Assembly: GCA_020740775.1 (NCBI GenBank)
Contig: JAHEWK010000018.1
Coordinates: forward strand, 1,344,369 to 1,408,368
Reading direction: 5' to 3'
Length of the DNA: 64,000 bases
From: Ilyonectria destructans
Taxonomy: Eukaryota; Ascomycota; Sordariomycetes; Hypocreales; Nectriaceae
In this document: piece after piece, positions 21,346-33,590 of the stretch
How positions within the stretch are numbered: position 1 is the stretch's first letter
Layout: every line of letters begins with the position of its first letter
The notes under the pieces: generated by a model
Told to the model about the DNA's origin: nothing
The model's input: the letters and a program-made list of their open reading frames with translations, nothing else
The model's database searches: none
Position numbers and translations under genes: made by a program

Positions 21346-23051
21346 TCACGATGCCAAACCCATTCCTTGCCCAATCTTACGCACCAGGGCCTTCTTCAAA
21401 TACCATTCGCGAGCGAGAGACCTTGTCATTTTAGCAAAAACGGCTGGCGAAATGCGACCTCGCTCCACTGCACGTCCGAGCATGAAGATCGCATCTCCCA
21501 ACGCTCTCTCCTCTGCCACCAACGTATAAAGCTGGTTGGCCACCACGGTTGGCGCCACTAGCAGCTCATCCACGTCGGGGAGTGGGTGGTTTCTCGATCC
21601 TTCAATTACACCATCTGCCTGGTGTAGTGCATCATGTAGAATATTCGAGTTTGACGTAAGGATGCTTGAAAGTTGCGCTAATTGTCCTGCCTCCGAGTGG
21701 AAGGCTGGCATGGCTGACAACATGGCCGTTCGCTGCGCTTGTAGACCTGCCATACTGGAGTCGTTTTGCTGTCGAGCGCGTACTCGTATTGCGCACAGCG
21801 TTTGAGCTAGCTGGTGAAGTAGGGCATCCTTTTCAGGGTTAGGAGGAATAGGCGGAGCAGGAATGGTTGAGGCGGTCGGGACGTTTAGAGCTAGGGGCTC
21901 GTCGAGTAGATCAGGAGGGGGAGGGGGCTTCGCCTGGGCTTGGGGTGGTGGAGGCGCCTGGTTCCACGTTTGCGGCTGCTGCGGCGTCTGCCATTGCCGC
22001 TGAGTGACTGGTGTTTGCGATTGGGCAGGGTTGAAGTAATGGGGTTGCATAGCCCTTGCGTGCTCTGGGGCTGGCGCATGACTTGCTTGATGATGTACGG
22101 GAGGCCGGGTTAACCTAGGATCTAAAGACTCTCTACTGCTGGCCTGAGGTGGCAAAGGAGGAGCGGAATCGTAACGCGACGACCGGCGAGAGTCGGCAGG
22201 AGAGCCCTGGGGAAGTGGAGGGGGAGGTGGTCCAGCTGGGATTGGGCTCTGCGGATTGGATGATATGCTCTGAGGACCCTTAGGGGGTGGCGGAGGCGGA
22301 CGTTGTTGCTCAGCGGCGGGCTGGTCTTGTGTAGTCGGGCGTGGAGCCATGCCCGGAGGCAGGGGCGGGACCGGAGGTGGAGTCGGCCCCGGCTGAGGAA
22401 CCTTGGCCGGGGTTACTTGCTGTCGGGAGATGACGGGAGGTTCTTTGGCGAAGATGTCGGTCACGATTCCCAACAAGTCTTGTAGATTCGATTTCTATGC
22501 GCAGGAGTCAGCAACCTACCAGAGAAGGGGCTGGCCAGGGTCGACATACATGCCAGAACTCAGCCCACCGAACGAGGTACGGGTGATAGACGAGGCCCTG
22601 GGGATCGACGTGCTGGCCTGGGCGGATCATCATGTTCTCTGTGGGCACAACATAGACCATGGGTGGTTCTCGTGGGTATGCGTGAGGGACCCATATCGAG
22701 ACTGGGAATCGGTAGGTGGTGCCGCGGAAGTTGACGGGGAGGGTGCCAGTGAGGTGGAGGAGCAAAGCATTGGCGCCATTCGAGAAGGCTAGCAGAGTCA
22801 GTCTTGCCGCGATTTGTTGTCTGGGGAGTAAAGGAGGCAATTACTATGCACATCTGTTCGCGGCGTGAGGGAGGGATACTGGGTGAGCGCCTGGGCGACG
22901 TCGTTGTATGCGCGGTTCACATCGTGGTATTCCTGTTGCAGTCAGGGTCAGCGCGCACGAGCATCGGGAGCGGGCACGAGAAGGGGAGAGAGGGACGGAC
23001 GCTGGTGAGGACGCTGTACAGCCAGTTCAAAACATGCTGCTGGATGGGCAT
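21346..23051 (-). CDS. vps23: ESCRT-I subunit Vps23 (TSG101 homologue)
   Basis: Exons are 23051-23001, 22932-22845, 22788-22550 and 22494-21346, giving 508 aa. Introns are 68, 56 and 55 bp; the first has an unusual GTCCGT donor. The N-terminal UEV domain (about 1-145) begins MPIQQHVLNWLYSVLTSEYH and includes FSNGANALLLHLTGTLP, FRGTTYRFPVSIWVPHAYP and the steadily conserved PTENMMIRPGQHVDPQG. UEV domains bind ubiquitin but lack the catalytic cysteine of E2 enzymes. A long Pro-rich linker follows (PPPPPP tracts). A helical region and the C-terminal steadiness-box segment (LGDAIFMLGRAVERGRI, FLKMTRSL-like, LVRKIG) complete the protein. It sorts ubiquitinated cargo into multivesicular bodies and, in fungi, takes part in alkaline-pH signalling. 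The gene is divergent from the IDO gene. Confidence 0.94.
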
Positions 23052-24228
23052 CGTGATGATGCTCGAGCTAGCCGACGTTGGAGAAGGAGAGGGAGAGGGA
23101 GAGGGAGGATCAAGACGTCAGTACCCGCGCACCTGCCTGGCTTGGCCAGCTTGGCGGGATGACGGCAAGTCCTCTGTCGCACCGACGACGACCCTTGGTG
23201 CGTGCCCACCTCCAGTACGTACCTACCTTCGGAGGCAAATAGTGGGGGGTGGGGGAGTTCATTGCGGAGCGTCTGTGAGACAACAGCAGCGTTAGCAATT
23301 GGTGATTCCATCCTATTCGTGCGCAAATATGTGTACAACAAAGTAATAGGCGCTTGGTTGATAAATGCAACGCTGAGAAGTGCGAAGACAGGATACTTGC
23401 ACAAGTTAGGCACAACAAGTCTCGCGCAACCTGAGAGGGAGACCTTGTCGACTCGTCAGTATTGGATTTCTCATCATGTTCTGCAAACAGGATCTGGACC
23501 TGGAAACTTGCCTGTCTTTGCATGGACCAGTTGCATGGAACAGTTGCATCACTGGTCACCTTTGGTGTTTCGCCCCTCGAAACAAGCATTGCTAGGACTC
23601 AAAATCTGCATCCTGTAGTATCCAATAGGCATCTCCTCTCCCCTCAGCCGAAAACGGAGCCGGTACGCCGTCCTCGCTCTCGGCCTCCTCCGGCTGCCCA
23701 CCCCCGGCCTTAACGTAATAAGTCAGCAAATGATTAATGTGTTTTGTGACGCGAGCACGAGGTTGGCTTCTATCCTAACGGAAGCCCGGACTGTCAGGGT
23801 CCACCCACACACACAGTTCCATTTTTCTTTCGCTCTCTGACGATTCCCCCTCGGCCGGTCGGCCAATCCCGGTCGCCCTTGAACCGTTGCGCCGTCGTCC
23901 ACAACTCTGAGAGCGACTTTTGCTCCTCTTTCTTCCTATACCTCCCTCCCTCTCCCGTCTTCCCCCCGTCGCTTTTTTTTTCTTCCTCTTCGCCTCCTCT
24001 TTCTTTCCCACTCTTCACTGACCTCCCTCGACAGCCAGACTAGTACCTGGATAACTGACTCGAGTTAACTTTACTCAAGTCCGCAACCAGCCCCACTTCA
24101 ACCTCCGTTCCCGTTCCCGGATCTCCGGGCCTTGGTCACCCTTCTTCCACCTCCGAACAGAGCCATAAACTGGTGCCAACCAGTTTACGTCTACCGACAA
24201 CTACGCATTGGGTGCCATAAAGCATATC
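23052..24228. promoter_or_regulatory. Divergent region, vps23 / indoleamine dioxygenase
   Basis: About 1.2 kb. Near vps23 it contains a GAGGGA repeat (about 23083-23106). Near the IDO gene it contains a long pyrimidine-rich tract (about 23920-24015), common in core promoters and leaders of filamentous fungi. No further gene is recognised. Confidence 0.5.
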
Positions 24229-25695
24229 ATGTTGCCTCCTATCCCAGCCCTCGCCGACTACGGCCTCTCTCCCACCCATGGCTTCCTCCCTGACGTCCTA
24301 CCCTTGACCCGTCTGCCCGACCCATACTATAACAAATGGGAGGCCATCGCCGCCAACCTCCAGGCCCTTATCCTCAGCCGTCGTCTTCGCGGCGTCATTG
24401 ATCGCCTACCGGTTCTATCAACCATCGGTCTTGAGCACGATGCTGAGTGGCGCCGCGCCTATTCTCTTCTCGGTTTCATGGCTCACGGCTACATCTGGGG
24501 CGGTGACTCACCCTCCGACCGACTCCCTGCATCCATTTCTGTTCCCCTGCTCCAGATATCCGAACGCCTACAGGTGCTTCCTGTCGCCACATACGCGGCT
24601 GTATGTCTCTGGAATTTCAAGCCGCTCTTCGTGGATGAGGATATCGACAACCTCGAAAACCTCGCCACCCTCAACACCTTCACTGGCTCTCTCGACGAGT
24701 CCTGGTTTTACCTCGTCTCTGTTGCTATTGAAGCCCGTGGTGCCCCCATAATCTCCCTCATGCTAACTGCCATTGCCGCTGCGAGGCATGGCGATGCCGC
24801 CACCGTTACCCGTTGCCTACGCACCTTCGCAGAGCGACTTACTGATCTGACAACGATCTTGCAGAGAATGCATGAAAGTTGTGATCCTACTATCTTCTAT
24901 AACCGTATTCGTCCTTTCCTTGCTGGAAGCAAGAACATGGCCGAGGCTGGTCTTCCACAAGGTGTCTTGTATGAAGATGGTTCCGGAACTGAGACGTACC
25001 GACAGTACAGCGGCGGCAGTAACGCTCAAAGTAGCTTGATACAGTTCTTCGACATCGCACTTGGCATTCAGCACCGTCCTACGGGAGAGTCTCGTGATCA
25101 CGCATCTGATTCGGACAGAGGCGGACGCTCATCCAACCGACACAACTTCATCATGGAGATGCGCCGCTATATGCCAGGGCAGCATGCCCAGTTCCTCAAC
25201 GATGTGTCAATTGTTGCCAACATTCGCGAGTTCATCGAGGATAACCAAGGAAATACTCAACTATGCGTCGCATACGATGCTTGCTTGGCTATGTTGAGTG
25301 CCTTCCGCGACAAGCACATCGGCATCGTAACGCGCTACATCATCACTCCCTCCAAGCAGGTCCGGGCTCGAAGTAGGTCGCGAAGTCCTGAGGTCACCCG
25401 ACAGCGCCTCAACCTGGCGGTTGCGTCCCGAAAAAACCAGCAGAACCAGAAGGGCACTGGCGGCACTGCGCTGATACCCTTCCTGAAGCAAGCGAGAGAT
25501 GAGACTGGAGAGCCTGCGGTCGAGGAGTGGACTAAGCGTTTCATGAAAAGACAAATCAAGACTGAGGGCAAGGGTGACTTTTTTCTTGGCAAACCAGATT
25601 ATGGTGCTCCTCTGGAGACTGAAGATGTTGAGGTCAAGGGTTTGGCTGGGTCATGGACCATGGATGACGATATGGGTGGAATTTGCTTATACTAG
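24229..25695 (+). CDS. ido: Indoleamine 2,3-dioxygenase (IDO family)
   Basis: A single exon encodes 488 aa. The ATG at 24229 (MLPPIPALADYGLSPTHGFLP) is the first ATG of the frame. Family features include RRAYSLLGFMAHGYIWG, LQVLPVATYAAVCLWNF, the SNAQSSLIQFFDIALG loop, EMRRYMPGQHAQFL, and the proximal heme ligand His363 in DKHIGIVTRYI. IDO enzymes use heme and O2 to open the indole ring of tryptophan to N-formylkynurenine, the first step of the kynurenine route to NAD. The C-terminal part (about 390-488) carries an Arg/Ser-rich insertion and a tail beyond the core fold. Fungi often carry several IDO paralogues with different affinities, so which subtype this is remains open. Confidence 0.93.
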   Translation: MLPPIPALADYGLSPTHGFLPDVLPLTRLPDPYYNKWEAIAANLQALILSRRLRGVIDRLPVLSTIGLEHDAEWRRAYSLLGFMAHGYIWGGDSPSDRLPASISVPLLQISERLQVLPVATYAAVCLWNFKPLFVDEDIDNLENLATLNTFTGSLDESWFYLVSVAIEARGAPIISLMLTAIAAARHGDAATVTRCLRTFAERLTDLTTILQRMHESCDPTIFYNRIRPFLAGSKNMAEAGLPQGVLYEDGSGTETYRQYSGGSNAQSSLIQFFDIALGIQHRPTGESRDHASDSDRGGRSSNRHNFIMEMRRYMPGQHAQFLNDVSIVANIREFIEDNQGNTQLCVAYDACLAMLSAFRDKHIGIVTRYIITPSKQVRARSRSRSPEVTRQRLNLAVASRKNQQNQKGTGGTALIPFLKQARDETGEPAVEEWTKRFMKRQIKTEGKGDFFLGKPDYGAPLETEDVEVKGLAGSWTMDDDMGGICLY

Positions 25696-25961
25696 CTTAA
25701 GATAGTGAGCGTTGAACATTTAGTGCTTAGGCACATATGAGGCGTTTGGGTCTGGAGATTTTTGAGCAAGCATGCCAAGGTCTTTTGTAGCCAGCTGGTG
25801 CTGGCATCAAGAAACTACAAAATATATACAGTAATGAGAAATATATGTACAGCAAGGCCGAACGCCGGGTTCAGGGTGCCATGCTCTACGATAGCTCAGC
25901 CTGCTTGTTGAGAAATGACTCCCACCCGTTTCGCCACCCCCCTTTGGTCACCAGGATATAC

Positions 25962-27241
25962 TTAATTAGGCTGGCACTGCGAGTAGAAGTCGTTAGAGTA
26001 AACACAGGTACTGCCCTCGGCACAAGCCAGAGCGCCGTTGGGAAACTGATCGGCGGCGCCGTCACACTGGTGGTAGATGGCAACGGTCGAGGTGGAAGCC
26101 GAGGCAGCGGACACGGCGGTGGCCGAAGCCCCCAGAGTAGCAGTGTAGTTCTTGGCGGAACATCCGGCCTTGGTCTTGGTCTTGGTCTTGGTCTTGCTCT
26201 TCTGAGAGCTGGAAGCCTCAGGCTTCTCAGCGACAGGGGCCTTGGTTTCAGCGGAAGTCCCAGGCTTCTCGGCGGCCTGAGACGCAGCTTGCGCAGTAGT
26301 TGTGGTCTTCTCAGTAACGACAGTCTCAGACTTCTGGGCGGAGGTCTTGGTCTCCTCGGCGGCCTGAATAGAGGACGAGGAGGAAGCCTTAGACTGCACA
26401 GCAGCGGCGGATGAGGCCTTAGCCGAGGATGCGGCAGCGGCAGCAGAAGAGGAAGAAGATGAGCCGCTTGACGAACCGGCTCCGCTGAAGACAGGGTAGT
26501 CACCGTCGTCATCTCGGGTGCATCCAGAGACGTCGGTGATCTCAGTGGGGCACTGGACCTGCTCAAAGGTCAAGCTCGGGTTGTCGGAGTTACCGAACCA
26601 GTCGAATCGCCAGTTGCAACCGTCCTGGAGGATGGCTGGGTAGCTGTCGCATTGACTCTGTGTAGAGATACCGCCGTACTGCGCTCCAGCGAGACTGGTG
26701 CCGAACTCAGAGGTGCAGCCGTCAAAGATACCAACACCACCACCGGGCATCAGAAGATCAAAGTGGTTGGTGCCCAGGTCACTTCCAGTGTTGGTGGACT
26801 GAACCACCATTGTCTTGCCCTTGACAGCGCCGGATGTGAAAGTGAGACTAAAAGACAGCCTCGGTTAGTATCAGGGATGGGCGAATAGGTCCAAACTTGC
26901 TGTATAACTCACGCATAGCAGGCACAGCACCAAGATGACTCCGAGCCTCCATCAATAGCAGTCGCAGCAAAGCCGTAGGCAACGGTGTCACTGACAGCCC
27001 AGGGGGAATAGCTACTGCAGGTGTAGGAAGTGCCACCGTCACAGCCGGAGACAGTATTGGCATCAGAAATCGGGTTGTCGTTGGCATCGCAAGTAAGTGC
27101 GGGAGCGCTGACGGACGCCTTGCCACCCCAAGCGCAAGACGGCTTGCAGCAGTCCCAGTATCTCGTGGATTGGCCGGTTCCTGAAGCGGCGCGGACAGCG
27201 ATGGGGCCAGCCAAGGCGAAGTAAAGAGCAGAAGATCGCAT
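25962..27241 (-). CDS. Secreted GH45 endoglucanase with C-terminal CBM1-like module
   Basis: Exons are 27241-26913 and 26847-25962, giving 404 aa, with a 65-bp intron (GTGAGT donor). A signal peptide (about 1-18, [18 protein letters not shown]) precedes the GH45 domain. The catalytic aspartates are D30 in [12 protein letters not shown] and D140 in [20 protein letters not shown], equivalent to D10 and D121 of Humicola Cel45A. A long Ser/Ala/Lys/Thr/Glu linker (about 225-360) includes a KTKTKTKTK run. The C-terminus (HQCDG...ALAC...[13 protein letters not shown]) keeps the four Cys and the Y-x-N-x-x-Y-S-x-C end of a fungal cellulose-binding module, but has CDG where most have CGG, plus extra residues between the first two Cys. 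The enzyme should cut internal beta-1,4-glucan bonds outside the cell. Confidence 0.94.
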
Positions 27242-28958
27242 TTTGGCAAAGAATAATATTGCTAATGACAGACGTCGAGTTGAAAGAGAGTGTTTGAGAA
27301 CCGAAAGAAGGCACACACAAAGACCTGGTGAAGAGGAGTAGTTCTATTGCGAGGGAGACGCATCCCTCCTCTTATACGAGCGCAGCAGCCATACTCTATC
27401 GACGCCCAGAACAGAATCATGACTGCTGCAGTCATGGCATGTTGACCCATGATCCATGGACTGCAGGGGTTCCATGGGCTGCTGTCAAGAGATGCCAAGG
27501 AGCATAGAACAAGAGTCGAAGAGGTGGTGGTGCTATGAGATCGTGAGTGGGCCAATTGGGGCGTGCCGTAGTCTCGGGTTAAGATCATCCACTAATAGGG
27601 AAGCACGGAGCTGGCGTGAGGGGCCGGGGAGGCCTGGGATCAACCGGCCGAGAGAGAAATGAAGGTCACCAAGCTTTGGTTTCAGGAACAGTTGTGGGGT
27701 GGATGGCAACTTGCTCGGTGCAGGTAGCCGAAATTGTAACACAATCAGCAAGGGTTGGACACGCAGATTAGAAGCAGTACTAGCTGGCTGTGGTGCTCGG
27801 TACGGAGGAGATGACTGAAGATGCTGGGGGTTGCTGCAAGAACCTGCACGATGCAGGTGGGAGGAAGCGTTTAGCGCCATCTTCTGTGGACTTTGATGAG
27901 ACGGGATGAACGTGTATTTACTTGATCCCTTGTAGGTTGTCGGGCTGTCGCTCGGTTCGGCTGTCAGCTTCATCTCTCCGTTCTTAGCGCTGCATCTCGT
28001 ATATTATTCCCTCGTCAAGAGTATTTCTAGGACGGGTGTTCGGCATGATCAGACACAAAACTCAAATTCCTCAACATTGCAGAGGGAGAAAGAGTGGATG
28101 GAATCCGAAGTATGCGATCCGCCGGCAGAGTCGCTAGGCATTGGCAAAACGCATGGCGTCGAATCTGAGACAACGGGTGTGGTGGTGGAAGCAAACGGCC
28201 TGGTCTGTTGCCCCATATTGATGAAGATGATGACTTCATCATCCAGGCACAACTCTCCCTATCTCGCCTCCCTAATAGGGTTTTGGCGAGAGATGAGGGG
28301 GTGTATCGTCTGATTCCATCCCTCGAGAGAGCCCTGACACCTCCCATGGTGTGTTAGTGGGATGGCACATCAAAATGGGCGATGCTTGTTCCTGACAACG
28401 GTGCCTTAGAGACAAGGCAGCAACGTCCAACTCTACGCCACAGGGTTCTGGAAGCCGCCACCCACCTGCCACACACCCGCCACAGATGATTTGGAGCTTA
28501 TTCAGCACACCGCGTCGCGCAGGAGTTCGAGGCTGCTTCTCAAATTCACTATACCCCTTATAGCCTAGCTCTACTTGCAACTGATCGCGTTTCGATTACT
28601 ACTGGCGCCTCAAGGCTTCGTCAAAGGCTTTTGAGATTCCCCCATCAACCAAATTCAGCGACACTGGCCCGTCACTCCCACATCCTGCGCATCTCAAGAT
28701 CCTCTTCAGTCTTCTCAATAGAGTTGCTGCAGTTCTGCTGAAGCTGTCACCGGATGCTCACGGGGTGCTCCAGGCGCCAGGTCCCGTACTGACCGCCCTG
28801 ACTTTGCCGTCGCCGCTGGATCATTCAGCTCGGTTCTTCAACCTCGAGGCAGCCGTCGCTCCGAACGAGACCCCATCTGAAACGCGCAAATACCCAGGTT
28901 GCTTCCACCAGCACCCCCATAAACCATTTCCGACATCCATCGCCGCCAAACAGACATC
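27242..28958. promoter_or_regulatory. Divergent region, GH45 endoglucanase / rpb2
   Basis: About 1.7 kb. On the GH45 side a TATA-like TATAAG (minus strand, 27376-27371) lies about 130 bp before the start codon. Two matches to the CreA consensus SYGGRG lie on the plus strand, GTGGGG at 27694-27699 and CTGGGG at 27824-27829, roughly 450-590 bp upstream. Such sites would fit carbon-catabolite repression of a cellulase, but the motif is short and expected by chance. No additional gene is recognised. Confidence 0.35.
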
Positions 28959-31900
28959 ATGGCCGATTACGAGGACGAGTCCGACTACGATAATTATGGC
29001 GACGAGGAGGAGGGCATCACCCCCGAGGATTGCTGGACCGTCATCTCGTCCTTCTTCGAGACCAAGGGCCTTGCATCGCAGCAAACCGACTCCTTTGACG
29101 AGTTTACCCAAACAACCATACAGGATCTCGTGAACGAGTACTCCGTCATATCTCTAGACCAACCTAACCCCCCCTCGCCACCTGGCCACACCATCGCTTT
29201 GCGCCGATATGAGATCAAATTCGGCAGCGTCATGGTCTCGCGACCAACCATCAGCGAGACGGACGGAACTGTTACATCGCTGCTTCCATACGAGTGCCGT
29301 GATCGCAACCTCACATACGCCAGTCCCCTTTACATAAAGATCACGAAGAAGGTTTCTGTCGCTGTCGAGAAGGAGGTACCTCTGCATGAGATGGACGACG
29401 CTCAGCGTGCCGAGTATGCCAAAACTGGTGATAACCCTACTAAGCTGGTGTGGGAGCTGGAAGAGTCTGGCGACGATGATTCTGGCAAGACCGGTGACGA
29501 CTGGAAGGATATGGTTTTCGTCGGCAAGCTGCCCATCATGGTCAAGTCGAAGATTTGCCACTTGAGCCGCGAGCATGACGACAACCTCTTCCTCGTCAAT
29601 GAGTGTCCTTATGATCAGGGCGGTTACTTCGTCATCAACGGCAGCGAGAAGGTCCTCATCGCCCAGGAGCGATCTGCTGCCAACATCGTCCAGGTTTTCA
29701 AGAAGGCCCAGCCCAGTCCTTACACATACACTGCTGAGATCAGGAGTGCCCTCGAAAAGGGTTCTCGCCTCATCTCTAGTCTCATGCTGAAGCTGTATGG
29801 CAAGGGAGACTCGGCTCGAGGAGGGTTTGGACAGACCATTCACACCTCTCTCCCCTTCGTCAAGTCAGATCTTCCCGTTGCCATCGTCTTCCGTGCGTTG
29901 GGGGTTGTTTCTGATGAGGACATTCTCAACCACATTTGCTATGACCGCAAGGACAGCCAAATGCTCGAAATGCTACGCCCTTGTATCGAAGAAGCTTTTT
30001 GTGTGCAAGATCGAGAGGTCGCCCTTGACTTCATTGGCAAGCGAGGAAACCGTGACCAGGCAGGTCTCGGCCGCGAGAAGCGTGTGCGCGTTGCCAAGGA
30101 CATCCTTCAAAAGGAGACGTTGCCGCACATTTCGCAGTCGGAGGGCAGCGAGACCAGGAAGGCCTTCTTCTTGGGTTACATGGTTCACAAACTTCTACAG
30201 TGCGCTCTTGGACGGCGTGAACCCGACGATCGTGATCATTTTGGCAAGAAGCGCCTGGATCTCGCTGGCCCTCTTCTGGCCAAGCTATTCCGTGGCATCA
30301 TGCGTAGGGTGAACACTGAACTTTCCAACTACCTGAAGCGATGCGTTGAGGGCAACCGACACTTCAACTTGGCCGTCGGAATCAAGCCGGGCACCTTGTC
30401 CAACGGCTTGAAGTACTCCCTAGCAACGGGCAACTGGGGAGACCAGAAAAAGGCCGCGAGCTCGACAGCTGGTGTCTCTCAGGTGTTGAACCGCTACACC
30501 TTTGCCTCCACTTTGTCCCATCTCCGACGAACCAACACCCCTATCGGACGAGATGGTAAGCTGGCCAAGCCACGCCAGTTGCACAATACCCATTGGGGCT
30601 TGGTCTGTCCCGCAGAGACACCTGAGGGTCAGGCTTGTGGTCTGGTCAAGAACTTGTCGTTGATGTGCTACGTCAGTGTCGGTTCCCCATCCGAGCCTTT
30701 GATTGAGTTTATGATCAACCGAGGCATGGAAGTGGTTGAGGAGTATGAGCCCCTGAGATACCCGCACGCTACCAAAATTTTCGTCAATGGAACCTGGGTT
30801 GGCGTTCACCAGGACCCGAAGCACCTTGTCAGTCAGGTCTTGGACACGCGTCGAAAGTCGTATTTGCAGTATGAGGTATCGCTTGTCCGGGATATCCGAG
30901 ACCGAGAGTTCAAGGTTTTCTCCGATGCTGGACGAGTAATGAGGCCCGTCTTCACGGTGCAGCAAGAGGACGACCATGACACAGGCATTGCAAAGGGATC
31001 GCTGGTGCTGACCAAGGAGCTTGTCAACAAGCTCGCCAAGGAGCAGGCCGAACCATCGGATGATCCTGCATCCAAGATTGGTTGGGAGGGACTTATCCGA
31101 GCGGGAGCCATCGAGTATTTGGATGCCGAAGAAGAAGAGACGGCCATGATCTGCATGACACCTGAGGATCTTGATCTCTACCGTCTACAAAAGGCAGGCA
31201 TTGCCATGGAAGATGATATGGGCGACAATCCAAACGGAAGATTGAAGACAAAAACGAACCCAACGACTCACATGTACACCCACTGTGAGATTCATCCCAG
31301 CATGATTCTTGGTATTTGCGCCAGCATCATTCCCTTTCCCGATCACAACCAGGTATATCAATTCCTATGTTTTCCATGTTGGTCGATGAGTACTAACCGT
31401 ATACCCTAGTCACCTCGTAACACATACCAATCTGCCATGGGTAAACAAGCCATGGGCTTTTTCCTAACGAACTACTCTCGGCGTATGGATACCATGGCCA
31501 ACATTCTTTACTATCCCCAGAAGCCCTTGGCGACGACACGATCCATGGAGTTCCTCAAGTTCCGTGAGCTTCCCGCCGGTCAGAATGCCATTGTAGCCAT
31601 TGCTTGCTACTCGGGTTACAACCAGGAAGATTCCGTCATTATGAACCAGAGCAGTATCGATCGTGGCCTGTTCCGCAGTCTGTTCTTCCGATCATACTCG
31701 GATCAAGAGAAGAAGGTCGGTTTGAATTACACTGAAGTGTTCGAAAAACCGTTCCAGCAGTCGACACTTCGCATGAAGCACGGAACCTATGACAAGCTCG
31801 ACGAGGACGGTATTGTGGCGCCAGGTGTTCGAGTGTCTGGTGAGGACATCATCATTGGCAAGACGGCGCCAATTGATCAGGAAAACCAGGATTTGGGCAC

Positions 31901-32881
31901 GCGTACCACTGTCCATCAACGGCGAGACATTTCAACACCACTGAGGAGCACTGAGAACGGCATTGTGGACCAGGTCATCATGACGGTTAATGCTGACAAC
32001 GTCAAATATGTCAAGGTCCGAGTGAGAACGACCAAGATTCCCCAGATTGGTGACAAGTTTGCCTCTCGCCATGGACAGAAGGGTACCATTGGTGTGACAT
32101 ACCGACAAGAGGACATGCCGTTTTCACGAGAAGGCGTGACGCCCGATATCATCATCAACCCTCACGCCATTCCTTCCCGAATGACAATTGCCCATTTGAT
32201 CGAATGCTTGCTGAGCAAGGTTTCAACCCTCGAGGGCATGGAGGGCGACGCGACTCCGTTCACGGACGTTACAGTTGACTCGGTGTCGGAGTTGCTCCGA
32301 AAGCACGGCTACCAGTCGCGCGGCTTCGAAATCATGTACAACGGACACACCGGCCGCAAACTCCGAGCGCAGTGTTTCTTCGGCCCTACTTACTACCAGC
32401 GACTCCGTCACATGGTCGACGACAAGATCCACGCGCGAGCGCGAGGACCGGTGCAGATTATGACGAGACAGCCTGTGGAGGGTCGTGCTCGAGATGGTGG
32501 TCTGCGGTTCGGAGAAATGGAGCGTGATTGCATGATTGCTCACGGAGCGGCGGCGTTCCTCAAGGAGCGTTTGTTCGAAGTATCTGACGCTTTCCGAGTC
32601 CACGTCTGCGAGATTTGTGGACTCATGACGCCAATTGCGTAAGTACCCCCAGCCCACAACCCTTGCCATGCATCGCAAGGGCCGTACTCCTTGAGTGCAT
32701 GCTAACATCAAATTCTAGAAACTTGTCCAAGCAGTCATTCGAATGCCGGCCATGCAAGAACAAGACTAAGATTGCGCAAATTCATATCCCCTATGCCGCG
32801 AAGCTCCTGTTCCAGGAGTTGCAGGCCATGAATATCGCGGCAAGAATGTTTACGAGCCGGTCGGGCGTTTCGATTCGGTAG
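28959..32881 (+). CDS. rpb2: RNA polymerase II second-largest subunit Rpb2
   Basis: Exons are 28959-31352, 31410-32638 and 32719-32881, giving 1261 aa. Introns are 57 and 80 bp. The acidic N-terminus ([19 protein letters not shown]) and the family signatures are all present: [17 protein letters not shown] in the lobe/protrusion, [19 protein letters not shown] in the fork, [20 protein letters not shown] and [12 protein letters not shown] in the hybrid-binding/active region. The clamp zinc site is CEIC...CRPC, split by the last intron between its two halves. It forms the active-site wall of the mRNA-synthesising polymerase together with Rpb1. The gene is a common phylogenetic marker, so this copy can place the organism. 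No disruption is seen. Confidence 0.97.
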
Positions 32882-33207
32882 TCGTGATTGGAAGGGACGC
32901 ATGGGCAGCGTTGAATCAGAGCAGTGGGAGGAAATGATGAGACAAGGAGATGATATGGCAATCAGGCGAGGGCCAGGGACAAAAAGAAGAGCCGCTCGGG
33001 GCCTGGCCGTTGTGGTTGTAATGTAGAGCAAGGAGGCAAGATTGGCGTGTACAAAATCGGCACAGCGGCGGGAGTAGGATAGTAGAACATGAAATGCATT
33101 TACGAACTTATAGTCGCAAGTGGTGGAGCGGTATCTTTTTGTTTTACATCTTATACAGGTTGGATCGGTTTCTAATGGCCATCCGGGAGTGCCGCCCGAG
33201 ATTAAGG
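32882..33207. other. Convergent 3' region, rpb2 / pet117
   Basis: These 326 bp separate the two convergent stop codons and hold both 3' UTRs. Nothing else is recognised. Confidence 0.5.
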
Positions 33208-33590
33208 TCATCTGTTTGGGGTTGCTTTGTCTGCTGCGACTATCGAATCGTGGACGGACTGGTCGCGCTTGTATTCCTCCTCAAGGGCTTTTTGCATGTC
33301 GAAGTCGAGTTGTCGCTCCCGCTTGACACGTTGTTGCTCCATGTCGCGGACGACACCCTCGTGCATAGCCTATGTCGCAAAGTCAAGGTTAGCCTCGGAA
33401 CTGGTCTCACGGTGCTGGCCGTCCACCGAGAAGATTGTTCTTCTTTTTTCCTTTCTTTTGGATGAATATGGGAGTTTAAAAGGTAAATATTTACCTCTTT
33501 CTCAAACTTTTGCTGGTAATGGACGAGGATGACGGTGCTGGCGGCGAACAGGGACGTAGCCGCCAGGGTGAGCTTGGAGGCACGAGACAT
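33208..33590 (-). CDS. pet117: Cytochrome c oxidase assembly factor Pet117
   Basis: Exons are 33590-33495 and 33369-33208, giving 85 aa, joined across a 125-bp intron (GTAAAT donor, acceptor CATAG). The N-terminus MSRASKLTLAATSLFAAST with one hydrophobic segment followed by VHYQQKFEKEAMHEGV is the Pet117 signature. The rest is a charged helix (RDMEQQRVKRERQLDFDMQ). Pet117 is a small mitochondrial inner-membrane protein needed for assembly of complex IV and couples heme A synthesis to this process. Without splicing the frame runs on into unrelated sequence. It is convergent with rpb2 and divergent from vma10, so two organelle-energetics genes share one promoter region. Confidence 0.88.

Noticed and set aside
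25845..26566. Open frames overlapping the GH45 linker on both other frames
   Set aside because: They are shadows of the repetitive Ser/Ala/Lys linker; Leu/Gly- and Pro/Leu-rich translations are artefacts of the repeat.
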